DNA of 64,000 nt, from NCBI GenBank assembly GCA_903939765.1, contig CAJAIK010000126.1:24970-88969 (forward strand). The letters run 5' to 3'. A program made the translations under genes and the position numbers. Shown here piece after piece: positions 25,309 to 34,801 of the stretch (positions within the stretch are counted from its first letter, which is position 1; every line of letters begins with the position of its first letter). Under the pieces are notes generated by a model. The model saw nothing but the letters and a program-made list of their open reading frames with translations, had not been told where the DNA came from and searched no databases. The DNA comes from an uncultured Chlorobiaceae bacterium. GTDB taxonomy: Bacteria; Bacteroidota; Chlorobiia; Chlorobiales; Chlorobiaceae.

Positions 25309-27315
25309 ATGAGGCGAGAGCCCCCTTGTAAACGAATTGCCAGCACCCTTTTGCGTGAGGGGTCGCTCTGGCTTGAATCGGCCTTCTGCAACGAGCATCA
25401 TGGCGGAGCGCTGCTCTTCTCCGACCCGACGGAGGTGGTGACGCTCACCTCTCTCTCCGGACTTGAGAGCTTTTTTCGCAGGCTTGAAAAAAAGCTTGAT
25501 GAAGGCTTTTTTCTTGCCGGCTGGCTTACCTACGAGGCCGGTTACGGTTTTGAAGATTGCCTTGCCGACCATGCCCGCACCCTTCCGCCTTCGCCGCTCG
25601 GCTGGTTTGGCGTCTACCCTCAACCAGAGCGCTTTTCTGCCCGGGAGGTCGAAGAGCTCTTTGCCGAAGCGGGAACCCTCTCTGCCCCCATCCTCAATAA
25701 TCTCTCATTCAACCTCTCCCAGGCAGAGTACGACGGTAAAATTGAGCGCATCCGTGAGCAGATTGCCGCAGGAAATGTTTATCAGGTAAACTTCACCGGG
25801 CGATACCGCTTTACCTTCAATGGCGCGGCACCGGCACTTTTTGCAGCACTGCGGGGCGTGCAACCCTCCTCATACACCGCCCTCCTCAACAGCAAAGAGC
25901 GCACCATCATCTCCTTCTCCCCCGAGCTCTTTTTCAGGTGCAGCGGCTCGCTCATCGAAACCATGCCGATGAAGGGGACCGCACCAAGAGGCCGCACGGC
26001 CGAAGAGGACAACACACTCAAAGAGGGGCTTGGGCGATGCCCGAAAAACCGGGCCGAAAATCTCATGATTGTCGATCTCCTGCGCAACGATCTTGGCCGG
26101 ATATGCAAGCCCGGCTCCGTTGAGGCAGGGGAGCTCTTTGCTACCCAAAGCTGGCCGACACTCCATCAAATGCTCTCCACCATCCGGGGCGAGCAACGTC
26201 CTGATGTCGGGCTCTACCAGCTCTTCAAGGCGCTCTACCCCTCAGGCTCAATAACCGGAGCGCCCAAAATAAACGCCATGAAGCTCATACAAAGCCTTGA
26301 AGCGGAACCAAGAGGAATTTATACCGGCACCATCGGCTATATCACCCCCGAGCGTGACATGGTTTTCAGCGTAGCCATCCGCACCATTGAGATCTTCGGA
26401 AATCAGGGGCTCTACGGCTCAGGAGGAGGCATCGTCTGGGACTCCAACCCCGCCGAAGAGTACCGGGAGTGCCAGCTCAAGGCAAAGATTCTGGAGCCTG
26501 GCGCCTTGCACTCACTCTCCGATTCAGAAATAAGGTGCACGGAGCACCACCTTGCGGCAAAGAATCTCGTCAGCACTTGCGGCAAAGAGTTTGGGCTTTT
26601 CGAAAGTATCCTCTGGAACGGGAGCTATCTCTGGCTTGACGAGCATCTTCAGCGGCTTGCAGCATCGGCCGCAACACTCGGCTTTTCCTGCAACATCGCC
26701 ACCGCTACCCTGCTCCTCAGCAATCTCGAAGAGGAGCTGCGCCAGATTTGCACCATCAACCTTGCCCGCAACCGAGCCCAATACCGAGCCCAAAACCGTG
26801 CCAAGCCAGGCGGAATGCCGCTCACCGAGGCTCATGCCACCCGATTCAAGGTAAAGCTCAGCCTCTCCCTGCCGGGAAGCTTCAGTGTTAGCCACGAGCC
26901 CATAGCGGTGCAGCCTTCCGCCGCCACGCTTCGCGTGTGCATTGCCAGCCACCGAACCGATTCCCGAAACCCCTTGCTCCACCACAAAACCACCGAAAGG
27001 GAGCTCTTCGACCGCTACCTCACCCTCGCCCGTCAAAGCGGTTACGATGAAGTGCTCTTTTTGAACGAGCGCGGAGAGCTGACCGAAGGGGCCATCAGCA
27101 CCCTTTTTATCCGTCAAGGCCAGCAACTCCTGACGCCCCCGCTCCACGCCGGCCTGCTCAACGGTATTTTCCGCAGCAACTTCCTCGCCACCCGCCCCTT
27201 CGCCGCCGAAAAAACCATAACGCTCCACGACCTCGAAACCGCCAGCACCCTCTATATCGCAAATTCAGTCCGGGGCCTCAGGCCGGCTCTCTTCACTGGC
27301 CATCAAATATTATGA
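25309..27315 (+). CDS. pabBC: Fused aminodeoxychorismate synthase component I and lyase (PabB-PabC)
   Basis: A 668-residue bifunctional enzyme for p-aminobenzoate. The N-terminal half is a chorismate-binding PabB (GNVYQVNFTGRY, MPMKGTAPRGRT, RNDLGRICKPGSV, YPSGSITGAPK, GGGIVWDSNP). The C-terminal half (from about 405) is a PLP-dependent lyase, with the presumed Schiff-base lysine in LLHHKTTERELFD and the YDEVLFLNERGELTEGA block. Both activities on one chain are known in several bacteria. The linker to the lyase contains a short tandem repeat (26770-26805). The product feeds FolP, encoded at 33.9-34.8 kb. Confidence 0.93.
   Translation: MRREPPCKRIASTLLREGSLWLESAFCNEHHGGALLFSDPTEVVTLTSLSGLESFFRRLEKKLDEGFFLAGWLTYEAGYGFEDCLADHARTLPPSPLGWFGVYPQPERFSAREVEELFAEAGTLSAPILNNLSFNLSQAEYDGKIERIREQIAAGNVYQVNFTGRYRFTFNGAAPALFAALRGVQPSSYTALLNSKERTIISFSPELFFRCSGSLIETMPMKGTAPRGRTAEEDNTLKEGLGRCPKNRAENLMIVDLLRNDLGRICKPGSVEAGELFATQSWPTLHQMLSTIRGEQRPDVGLYQLFKALYPSGSITGAPKINAMKLIQSLEAEPRGIYTGTIGYITPERDMVFSVAIRTIEIFGNQGLYGSGGGIVWDSNPAEEYRECQLKAKILEPGALHSLSDSEIRCTEHHLAAKNLVSTCGKEFGLFESILWNGSYLWLDEHLQRLAASAATLGFSCNIATATLLLSNLEEELRQICTINLARNRAQYRAQNRAKPGGMPLTEAHATRFKVKLSLSLPGSFSVSHEPIAVQPSAATLRVCIASHRTDSRNPLLHHKTTERELFDRYLTLARQSGYDEVLFLNERGELTEGAISTLFIRQGQQLLTPPLHAGLLNGIFRSNFLATRPFAAEKTITLHDLETASTLYIANSVRGLRPALFTGHQIL
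26770..26805 (+). repeat. Three tandem 12-base repeats inside pabBC
   Basis: Units at 26770-26781, 26782-26793 and 26794-26805; the first two differ at one base and the third at three or four. They code for NRAQ-YRAQ-NRAK, an in-frame hydrophilic insertion in the PabC-like half. Confidence 0.85.
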
Positions 27316-27472
27316 AAAATACCATTGTGTCGTCCTGTGCGTATTCTGACGGATGCAATGCCAGTAACCACAGGTTCTCGTGCATGATCATTCTGAGCAG
27401 AAAAATGTTTATTATGGAGAGGAAAAACGGTAACACAAAAAGCTCAACAAATATCCAATCTCCCGCAGGCTT

Positions 27473-27757
27473 ATGCGTCTTAGCCCATCTCAATCACAAA
27501 TGATTTGCCAGCAGATACACTGGCATTTTGGTGATGGTGCCCTCATTTGGCTCTTCGGTTCACGTCTTGATGATCATAAAAAAGGTGGGGATGTTGACCT
27601 GTATGTTGAAGCTTCGCATCATACACTGCTCGACGAAATTCGTTGCAAAATCAAACTTGAAGAGGGCCTCGATATGCCGGTTGACTTGATTGTTCGCCAC
27701 CCAAAAGAGAATTCACTCATTGCAAAAATTGCCAAAAGTCAGGGAGAAAGGCTATGA
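27473..27757 (+). CDS. MNT-type nucleotidyltransferase (orphan MntA-like antitoxin)
   Basis: A 94-residue minimal nucleotidyltransferase. WLFGSRLDDHKKGGDVDLYVE carries the GS...DxD active-site signature of the pol-beta superfamily (Asp53 and Asp55 by count). Genes of this size usually pair with a HEPN/DUF86-type toxin in MNT-HEPN toxin-antitoxin modules. Here the next frame starts in the ATGA overlap at 27754 but stops after 34 codons. The 157 bases before it (27316-27472) hold no recognisable gene. Confidence 0.75.
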   Translation: MRLSPSQSQMICQQIHWHFGDGALIWLFGSRLDDHKKGGDVDLYVEASHHTLLDEIRCKIKLEEGLDMPVDLIVRHPKENSLIAKIAKSQGERL

Positions 27758-27858
27758 GAAAACTCCGTATATTCCCCTATAATCAAAAAACGCAACACCA
27801 TAACCTTCACTCACCATGCGCGACCACACCCCTGACTTCAAAATGCATGAGCTGACCG
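27754..27858 (+). pseudogene. Possible truncated partner of the MNT nucleotidyltransferase
   Basis: An open frame of 34 codons begins at ATG 27754, overlapping the MNT stop as ATGA, which is the usual arrangement for the partner gene of such modules. It runs MRKLRIFPYN... and ends at a TGA at about 27858, inside the next gene. The length is far below any HEPN or DUF86 protein, so it is either a decayed remnant or chance. Confidence 0.3.
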
Positions 27859-28277
27859 ACCGGAACAAATTGCTCATTCGCCAAACCGTACAGCAACTGC
27901 TGGAGAAACTTGCTGCTGACGGCAAGCTGACCTCCGACACCCTGCTTGAATTCTGGATTGAAGTGCCCGGTGTCAAACGACCAAGGGGAAGCTTCAGGGG
28001 CGGCTTTCTGATGCCCGACAGCTTTGTCTACCTCAGCGACTATTTTAGGCCTGACGTACCTCACGCGCTCACTCCCGGAGCAGCATATCCCGATGGTGAA
28101 GCTGGTCTTGATAATGTTTGGGATGACTTGCTCGATGAACTCTTTTACCAGGTCGAAATTTTCACCTCTCCGCTCTCAACGGGAAAAGGGATAACGCTTG
28201 AACTGTGGGCAGGCAATCGCCAGCGGCCCGAAGGAGAGTGGCTCTACGCCGTCGATCGTAAAGTGGAACTTGGTTAG
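27816..28277 (+). CDS. Hypothetical protein, 153 residues
   Basis: A soluble, acidic protein beginning MRDHTPDFKMHELTDR. It has no signal peptide, membrane span or motif that I recognise. It contains a GSFRGGFLMPDSFVYLSDYFRPD segment and a basic-acidic C-terminus. Codon use matches the neighbouring core genes and the end overlaps the convergent nth by four bases, so I take it as a real gene. Function unknown. Confidence 0.65.
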   Translation: MRDHTPDFKMHELTDRNKLLIRQTVQQLLEKLAADGKLTSDTLLEFWIEVPGVKRPRGSFRGGFLMPDSFVYLSDYFRPDVPHALTPGAAYPDGEAGLDNVWDDLLDELFYQVEIFTSPLSTGKGITLELWAGNRQRPEGEWLYAVDRKVELG

Positions 28278-28912
28278 TTTTTTGAGCTGTAGTCGCAGAT
28301 GCTGATGATGGAACAGTTTGCACAATCAGGCTTTTTTGCCTTGCAGGTGTAACGGCCGTGCAGCAGCAGATAGTGGTGAAAGGGGAGGACCCACGCTTGG
28401 GGAATAATCTTCATCAGCTCCCGTTCGGTCTCGTCCACTTTTGTTGTCTGAACCAGCCCGATCCGGTTTGAGACCCGGTGCACATGGGTATCGACCGGCA
28501 TTACCGGGATGCCAAAAGCGTTGCTCAGCACAACGTTCGCTGTTTTTCGGCCAACTCCCGGCAGGCTTTCGAGCTCCTCCCGCGTCCCGGGAACTTCACC
28601 ATGAAAGCGCTCAACCAGAATCCGGCTTACCTCAAGAATATTTTTCGCCTTGTTGTTACAGTAATTGATGGAGCGGACAAGAGTTCTGACCTCTTCAAGC
28701 TCCATTTGGCTCATGCTCACGCAGCCAGGTGCACGCCGGAAGAGCTCACGGGTAATGACATTGACCTGCTTGTCCGTTGCCTGGGCCGCCAGAATGGTAG
28801 CCACAAGCAGTTGGAAAGGGGAGTTGTAGCAGAGCTCGCTTTTGGGGTTCGGGTATGCTGCGCCAAGCACCTCGTTGAGAAAAACAATTTTTTGTTCAGG
28901 GCTCTCTTTCAT
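28274..28912 (-). CDS. nth: Endonuclease III
   Basis: A 212-residue base-excision repair glycosylase/AP lyase for oxidised pyrimidines. The HhH motif LPGVGRKTANVV contains catalytic Lys123, and Asp141 in PVDTHVHRVSNR is the second catalytic residue. The [4Fe-4S] loop is Cys190-X6-Cys197-X2-Cys200-X5-Cys206, as in E. coli Nth. It follows nusB by eight bases at the end of the minus-strand run. Confidence 0.96.
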   Translation of the reverse strand: MKESPEQKIVFLNEVLGAAYPNPKSELCYNSPFQLLVATILAAQATDKQVNVITRELFRRAPGCVSMSQMELEEVRTLVRSINYCNNKAKNILEVSRILVERFHGEVPGTREELESLPGVGRKTANVVLSNAFGIPVMPVDTHVHRVSNRIGLVQTTKVDETERELMKIIPQAWVLPFHHYLLLHGRYTCKAKKPDCANCSIISICDYSSKN

Positions 28913-28920
28913 TCGCCCCC

Positions 28921-29436
28921 TCAGCTCTCGATTTCCGGGCTCTCCTCCTCACTCTCGCTCTTCTGAAGCTTGGCCACCGACTGGTCGATCAGTCCCCGTC
29001 CGTTTTTGTGCACCTTCCCCTCACCTTTGAGATCGTTATAAATCGCATCAAGAATGCCATTGACAAACTTGCTGCTCTTATCGGTGCTGTTGAACTTCTT
29101 TGCAATTTCAATAGCCTCGTTAATCGAAACCTTGGGCGGAATATCCTCGCAATAGAGAATTTCCGTCAGCGCCATGCGAATGATATTCTTGTCAATGATG
29201 GCAATGCGGCTCATATCCCAGTTAAAGGTATGCTTCACAATATAGAGGTCAATCTCATCCTTATGCTCCTTGATGTTTTTCAGAAGCGTATTGAAAAACT
29301 TCATGGCATTGGCATCTGCCAGAATCTCCTCGGTCAAAAGCCAGCCAGCCGCAGAGTCGATGTCGGTATCACGGATTTCAATGGTATAGAGTGCCTGTAA
29401 AATCTTTTCACGTATTTGCCGTCGGTAGGTCTTCAT
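28921..29436 (-). CDS. nusB: Transcription antitermination factor NusB
   Basis: A 171-residue all-helical protein that with NusE binds boxA of rRNA operons. The N-terminus [17 protein letters not shown] and the C-terminal block [35 protein letters not shown] are diagnostic. ATG 29436 was chosen to give the usual start [10 protein letters not shown]; the frame stays open upstream into the HAD gene. A charged Ser/Glu-rich tail of about 20 residues extends past the usual end. Confidence 0.93.
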   Translation of the reverse strand: MKTYRRQIREKILQALYTIEIRDTDIDSAAGWLLTEEILADANAMKFFNTLLKNIKEHKDEIDLYIVKHTFNWDMSRIAIIDKNIIRMALTEILYCEDIPPKVSINEAIEIAKKFNSTDKSSKFVNGILDAIYNDLKGEGKVHKNGRGLIDQSVAKLQKSESEEESPEIES

Positions 29437-29446
29437 AAAAGAGCAA

Positions 29447-30148
29447 TTAATTGATTGAGGAGTGGAGGATTTCATGGAGAACAACATCCGTTTGCCCGAG
29501 GTTTTCATACAAAACATGCGGATGATGCTTTTTCAGCTCCCGGGTTGAAAAATTTCCGGTCGCTACGGCAATGGACTTTGCGTTCAGAACCCTGGCACAG
29601 GCAATATCGTGTTCTGTATCGCCGATGATGATAATATCGTGGTTCACAAACGTTGTTCCGGTCAGTTGGCGGGCTTTTTCGACCGCAACCGCCGGCAGTT
29701 CATTGCGGGTTGGTGCGTCATCGGCAAAGGCACCAAAGGGAAAGTAGTGGTTTATTTCAGGAAGCATGAGCTTATGCCGTCCAGAGGCTTCAAAATTTCC
29801 GGTCAAAAGAGCGAGCAGCACTTCGGCACGCCCCGAAAGCTCCTGAAGAAGTTCAGGGATACCCACCATCAGTTGGACGTCCGAAGCTTGAGCGGTCTGG
29901 CGAAAGAGATCAATATAACACGCCTTGGCGCGCTCAAATTTTTGCGCAATCTCACCCTTGTCGAGACCCGCATTCTGCAAGACCTCATAAATGATAATGC
30001 TGTCCATCTTGCCGCAAAAATTGTGCGTTGCCGCGCTTCCCGCAGTACCATAGACCTCCGTCAAGGCATCAACCAGCACGCTACGGTTGATCTTGCTCAC
30101 CGAAAGCAATGTCCCGTCTATATCAAATAACACAAGTTTCTTCAGCAT
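29447..30148 (-). CDS. HAD-superfamily hydrolase, phosphoglycolate-phosphatase-like
   Basis: A 233-residue HAD phosphatase. Motif I is FDIDGTLL with the nucleophile Asp9 and acid Asp11. LLTGNF is motif II, and a lysine in AVEKARQ with [12 protein letters not shown] as motif IV complete the site. An all-helical C1 cap separates motifs I and II. The substrate is not deducible; phosphoglycolate or pyrophosphate phosphatases are the nearest models. It sits between smc and nusB with gaps of about 19 and 10 bases. Confidence 0.82.
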   Translation of the reverse strand: MLKKLVLFDIDGTLLSVSKINRSVLVDALTEVYGTAGSAATHNFCGKMDSIIIYEVLQNAGLDKGEIAQKFERAKACYIDLFRQTAQASDVQLMVGIPELLQELSGRAEVLLALLTGNFEASGRHKLMLPEINHYFPFGAFADDAPTRNELPAVAVEKARQLTGTTFVNHDIIIIGDTEHDIACARVLNAKSIAVATGNFSTRELKKHHPHVLYENLGQTDVVLHEILHSSIN

Positions 30149-30167
30149 AACATCTCTTGGGAACCTC

Positions 30168-33100
30168 TCAAATCCTTATTTTTTCAAGTCGTACGGGAAT
30201 CAGTCTCGACACACCCTCCTCCTCCATGGTGACTCCGTAAAGCGCCTGGCAGGAGGCCATGGTTTTTTTGTTGTGCGTAACAATAATGAATTGGGTGTTA
30301 TTCTCAAATTTTTTCAGGAGTTTAATAAATCGGGTCACATTGGCATCATCCAGCGGGGCATCCACTTCATCAAGAATACAGAAGGGGCTCGGCTTCACCA
30401 GATAGATGGCAAAGAGGAGCGAAAGCGCCGTCAGAGCTTTCTCTCCGCCACTCAACTGCTCAATGGAGAGAGGCTTTTTCCCCCTCGGTTTGGCCACAAT
30501 TTCGATGTGGGCGTCAAGAGGATCTTCACCGGAATGAATAAGCAGATCCGCCTCATCCTCCAGTTCAAAGAGCTCCCGAAAAAGAGCAATAAAGTTTTTT
30601 CTCACCTCGCAAAATGTTGCCTCAAATTTTTGAAGCGCCGCCTTGTTGATCTCCTCAATGGTCGACCGAAGCTCCTGCTCGGCCTTATGCAGATCCGCCC
30701 GTTGCGTGGCAAGAAAATCGAGCCGCTCTTTTTCCGCCTCATACTCATCAAGCGCCAGCTCATTGACCGCGCCAAACTGTTCACGCTGTTTCGTCAGCAG
30801 CTCAAGCTTCTCTTTGGCCTCATGGCGGTCAAAAGCTGCATCAAGGGGCGGCTCAGCCATCAAGGCAAGGTCGCAGTTGTATTTTACCTGTGCCTCCGTA
30901 AAGAGATGATCGAGCAACTGCTCCAGTTGCCTGGAGTCGTGGGTGAGGGTTGCGAGCAACTGCCGCCGGAGATCATGCTTCCGCCTCAGCTCTCTCAGCC
31001 CGGCCTGGGCGGTGTGATGCTGCGCCTGCCGCTCCCGGTAAAGCAACCCGAGCTCACCAACCCTTTTCTGCTCCCCGGCAGCCCCCAGAAGCAGCTCCTC
31101 CAGCTCCTTTTTCATCTTTTCCGAGGCTGTGCGGCCCATGATCCCTCTTTTTTCAGCGGCAGCACGTTCCGCCTGGAGCCTTGTAATCTCTTCATGCAGC
31201 GCGCTCCGGTTGCTGGCAGAGGTTGCAATACTGAAGTTGAGCTTTTCAAGATCGCGCAACGCATCCTTGTAGCGGCTCTGACGGCTCTGCACCTCCCGGC
31301 CAAAAAGATGATGCCGGCTTTCAAGTGCGGTAAGGTTCTCCTGCAGCAGACGAATCTTTTCACTGAAAAGTGCTGCCGCCGACGCCTTGCGGCCGATAGC
31401 AGGCAAGAGCGCCTGAAGCTCAGCCTCACAGACCGCTTTTTGCGCAACCATTGCCCCTCTTTCCGCTGCCGACTGTTCACTCTCCCGCCTGCGGGCACTC
31501 TCCTCGGCATCCAGACGGGCCGCCCTTTTCTCAATCGCTCCCAGTTCACCCGCCAAACGCTCAACCTCCCGACGCTCCTCATCCGCCCTGACAGAACCAA
31601 GCTCCCTCTGCAGTTGCAGCAGCGCATCCTCCTCTTTCGCAATGTTTTTTTCAAGCAGAGCAAGCTCTTTGCGGAGACGCTCACGCAAAGCCTTTCTTCC
31701 CAGCCGCAGCCCCTCACTGTTTTTTGAGCTTCCACCCAAAAGGAGCCCCCTGCCGGCAAATTTTTCGCCCTCGATGGTAACAAACGAGCAGTCAGGATGG
31801 AGCAAGGCAAGCGATTCCGCTGTTTTAAGATCTGGTACCACATAGCTTTTGCCGAGCATCAGCAGCAGGGCGTAATGCAGTTCCGGAGGATAGCTGATAA
31901 GCTCAACCGTTTTCTGTGCGCCCGGAATTTCCGGATAGTCAACCCCATTGCTCCGGCTCACCAGATCGAGCACCAGAAAATGAACCTTCCCCTTGTTGGA
32001 AAGCCTCAGATTGGCAATTCCCTCCTTCGCCTCCTGCAGCGACTGGCAGAGATAATAGCTCATGCTGTCGCCAAGCGCCGCATTGACCGCCTTGTGGCAG
32101 GAACCCTCAAGCGAGAGAAGATCTGACAAACAGCCCAGCCCCGGCTTTCCGCCCTTCTGCTTTTCAAGAAAGCCGATCCCCTCCGGCATTCCATCAAAAT
32201 TATCAAGCACCGAGTTGGCCAGCAAAATCTGGTTCTGCACCTTATCCCGCTCAGATCGCTGCAAAAGAAGAGCCTCCTGCATCTCCCTGACGTGCCCATT
32301 CATCTCCTCAAGCCTTTCACGCACACCCGCTTCCCGCTCTTTCGCCTCATCAATCTCCCTTTTTTTGCCCGAGGCCTCCAGGCGCAACTCCTCTTCATCA
32401 CTGCGCGACCCCGCCAACTTCTCCAGAGTGGCCGCCTCCTTTGCCTCAAGCCGCTCAATCGTCAAACGCAGATACTCCCTCTTCGACTCAAGGCTGTGTT
32501 TCGTCAACGCCAGATGGTTGGCCTCACTCTGCTCCTCTGCACAGAGCATTCGTTCACGGGCAAGCTCCTCGCGCTGCTGGCCGAGCGTCGTATTGAGCTG
32601 GTCATACTCCGTTGCAAGGCTCTGAAATGCCGCGTGCAGCTCCTCGCACGCCGCTTCAGCAGGAGCTTTCTGCTGCCGCAGTTCCTGCTCGCGCAACTCC
32701 TCTTCAGCGCTTTTTTGCTCTTTATTGCTGATAATTGCCCTGAAGCGAGCACTATCGGAGGCAAGGTTTTTCTGCTGCTCCTCATGCTGCAACAGCGCCT
32801 TTTCGAGGCTGTGAATCCGCTGATTACTCTCGTTCAGCCTTTTCTGACTCTCCGCCGTGGCGCTCTCCTCCTTCAAAAGCAGCAGCTCCCGCTCCTCAGC
32901 GGCACTCTCCTCCGTCGCGATTGCTGTCGCACATGCATGGTTCAGCCTCTCCTCCTCACTGATGCGCTGCTGCATCGGCTCAAGCTGCTCGCGCAACTCC
33001 TCCATCCGGAGCCAGGAAAGCGCAAGATCAAGCTCACGAATTCTCTTTTTCAGCTCCCTCAGCTTCTCAGCCTTGCGCACCTGCAGTTTCAGGCTGCGCA

Positions 33101-33704
33101 CCTTCTTTTCAACCTCAGCCACCACATCATCAACGCGGGAGAGGTCGCGCGACGTACTTTCGAGCAGCTTGAAACTCTGTTTCCGACGCTGTTTATAACG
33201 GGTTATTCCTGCCGCCTCCTCAAAAAGCTTCAGGCGCTCCTCACTCTTGTTGCTGATAATCTCCTCAATCATCTTCAGCTCAATAACCGAATAGGCATCG
33301 CTCCCCATACCGGTATCCGTAAAAAGGTCAAGAATATCGCGCAACCGGCAGGGCACCATATTCAGCAAAAACTCACTCTCGCCGTTACGGTACAAGCGGC
33401 GCGTAACCGTCACCTCGGTATACTCGACCGGCAGCACATTCCGATTATTCTCAATCGTGAGAGAGACTTCCGCAAGACTGAGCGGCTTGAGGTTCCTCGA
33501 ACCATTAAAAATGATATTCTCCATCTTCGCCGACCGCAACAGCGACGACTTCTGCTCGCCCAGCACCCAGCGCATGGCATCCACCACATTCGTCTTGCCA
33601 CACCCGTTAGGCCCCACAATTGCCGTAAGCCCCTTGTCAAACTTTATTCTGACACGATGCGCAAAGCTTTTAAAGCCCAGGAGCTCAATTTTCGAAAGAT
33701 ACAT
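30168..33704 (-). CDS. smc: Chromosome segregation ATPase SMC
   Basis: A 1178-residue SMC protein. Walker A GPNGCGKTN is at 31-39, the ABC signature LSGGEKALTALSLLFAIY starts at about 1084, and Walker B FCILDEVDAPLDDANV follows (Asp1112/Glu1113). Two long coiled coils rich in Glu, Leu, Arg and Gln flank a hinge in the middle (around MPEGIGFLEKQKGGKPGLGCLSDLL). ATG 33704 gives the canonical MYLSKIELLGFKSF start. It works with ScpA/ScpB; scpB is at 18.5 kb. Long antisense frames inside this gene are shadows of its biased codons. Confidence 0.97.
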   Translation of the reverse strand: MYLSKIELLGFKSFAHRVRIKFDKGLTAIVGPNGCGKTNVVDAMRWVLGEQKSSLLRSAKMENIIFNGSRNLKPLSLAEVSLTIENNRNVLPVEYTEVTVTRRLYRNGESEFLLNMVPCRLRDILDLFTDTGMGSDAYSVIELKMIEEIISNKSEERLKLFEEAAGITRYKQRRKQSFKLLESTSRDLSRVDDVVAEVEKKVRSLKLQVRKAEKLRELKKRIRELDLALSWLRMEELREQLEPMQQRISEEERLNHACATAIATEESAAEERELLLLKEESATAESQKRLNESNQRIHSLEKALLQHEEQQKNLASDSARFRAIISNKEQKSAEEELREQELRQQKAPAEAACEELHAAFQSLATEYDQLNTTLGQQREELARERMLCAEEQSEANHLALTKHSLESKREYLRLTIERLEAKEAATLEKLAGSRSDEEELRLEASGKKREIDEAKEREAGVRERLEEMNGHVREMQEALLLQRSERDKVQNQILLANSVLDNFDGMPEGIGFLEKQKGGKPGLGCLSDLLSLEGSCHKAVNAALGDSMSYYLCQSLQEAKEGIANLRLSNKGKVHFLVLDLVSRSNGVDYPEIPGAQKTVELISYPPELHYALLLMLGKSYVVPDLKTAESLALLHPDCSFVTIEGEKFAGRGLLLGGSSKNSEGLRLGRKALRERLRKELALLEKNIAKEEDALLQLQRELGSVRADEERREVERLAGELGAIEKRAARLDAEESARRRESEQSAAERGAMVAQKAVCEAELQALLPAIGRKASAAALFSEKIRLLQENLTALESRHHLFGREVQSRQSRYKDALRDLEKLNFSIATSASNRSALHEEITRLQAERAAAEKRGIMGRTASEKMKKELEELLLGAAGEQKRVGELGLLYRERQAQHHTAQAGLRELRRKHDLRRQLLATLTHDSRQLEQLLDHLFTEAQVKYNCDLALMAEPPLDAAFDRHEAKEKLELLTKQREQFGAVNELALDEYEAEKERLDFLATQRADLHKAEQELRSTIEEINKAALQKFEATFCEVRKNFIALFRELFELEDEADLLIHSGEDPLDAHIEIVAKPRGKKPLSIEQLSGGEKALTALSLLFAIYLVKPSPFCILDEVDAPLDDANVTRFIKLLKKFENNTQFIIVTHNKKTMASCQALYGVTMEEEGVSRLIPVRLEKIRI

Positions 33705-33880
33705 CTGAAAAATGAAGACAATAAGGGTTTGACAGTCACAATCCAGGCCAAAAACACCAATGTAACAAAAAACAAACCCGCAAAAAACACCACCCCGCAC
33801 GGGCAAGGTCATCCTGCCGCCACCCACCAAACCCGAACGGGCGTTGGCAAAAAAATGGATAAACGAAACGACGATGGGAA

Positions 33881-33898
33881 AGGCTACATGACCCCGCC
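33881..33898 (-). repeat. GC-rich dispersed motif, half-copy between smc and folP
   Basis: Read on the minus strand this is the left arm of the TANGGGCGGGGTCAT family. A second half-copy lies at 34784-34796, so the motif flanks folP on both sides. Confidence 0.4.
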
Positions 33899-33899
33899 C

Positions 33900-34769
33900 C
33901 TACGATGATGGGGTGTGGGTGGCGCGGAGGATGGCGGCGGTGGCGGCGGCGGCAGCGACGTCGTGGACACGTAAAATGGTTGCGCCACGCATCAGGGCGA
34001 TTGTTTGTGCGGCGATGGTGGCGGCCAGCCTTTCGGAGGGCGGTGGGGTTTGGCCACCGGGCGGGGTAATGGCATGGCCAAGAAAGGATTTTCGCGACAA
34101 GCCCGCCAGAATTGGACGACCAAGGGCAAGCAGCGAATCGAGCTGATCAAGCAGTTGAAAATTCTCCGCAACGCTTTTGCCAAACCCGAAACCCGGATCG
34201 ATAATGATCTCTTCGATCGAATGCTCTTCAGCCAGCGCAATGGAACGCGCCAGAAAACGGCTCACCCGCACCACAATGTCCTCTCCTTCCCGCTCGGCAG
34301 CCGTGCTCCACTGCATCGACTCCGGCCTCACCGCCGTATGCATCAACACCACCGCCGCCTGGTACTTCCGGCAAACAGCGGGAAGATCGCAGTCAAAGGT
34401 AAAGCCCGAAATATCATTGACCATATCCGCACCGGCCTGCAATGCCGCTTCGGCCACCTCCGCCTTATAGGTATCGATTGAAATCATGACGTCGCTTCTC
34501 TGGCGCAAAAGGGCAATCAGCGGCACCGTACGCTCAATCTCCTCACCGGCAGAGACTTTTGCAGCTCCCGGTCGTGACGACTCACCGCCAACATCAATAA
34601 TTCGGGCCCCCGCCGCGATCATCCTGAACGCCTGATCGAGCGCCCGCTCAAGGTCAACAGCTCCGGTACCCTGGTGCAACACCCCGCCGTCATAAAACGA
34701 ATCGGGCGTCGTATTCAGTATTCCCATGATGACAGGCCCCGCCGAAAGATCGATCAAATTGAGATTCAT
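33900..34769 (-). CDS. folP: Dihydropteroate synthase FolP
   Basis: A 289-residue TIM-barrel enzyme joining p-aminobenzoate to hydroxymethyl-dihydropterin diphosphate. Visible blocks are MGILNTTPDSFYDGG, IDVGGESSRPGA, ISIDTYKAEVAEAAL, VNDISGF, IIDPGFGFGKSVAENF, GLSRKSFLG and the C-terminal ILRVHDV. Length is normal. The folate link to the PabB-PabC fusion is functional only; the genes are about 7 kb apart on opposite strands. Residues about 228-250 carry a Pro/Gly-rich loop. Confidence 0.96.
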   Translation of the reverse strand: MNLNLIDLSAGPVIMGILNTTPDSFYDGGVLHQGTGAVDLERALDQAFRMIAAGARIIDVGGESSRPGAAKVSAGEEIERTVPLIALLRQRSDVMISIDTYKAEVAEAALQAGADMVNDISGFTFDCDLPAVCRKYQAAVVLMHTAVRPESMQWSTAAEREGEDIVVRVSRFLARSIALAEEHSIEEIIIDPGFGFGKSVAENFQLLDQLDSLLALGRPILAGLSRKSFLGHAITPPGGQTPPPSERLAATIAAQTIALMRGATILRVHDVAAAAATAAILRATHTPSS

Positions 34770-34801
34770 GCCTCTGCATTATTTGACCCCGCCCATACCG
34801 C

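Noticed and set aside
30087..33908. Very long open frames on the plus strand opposite smc (30087-31727 and 32292-33908)
   Set aside because: They mirror the biased Glu/Leu/Arg coiled-coil codons of smc. The minus-strand reading has all SMC motifs, and the plus-strand products match nothing I recognise.
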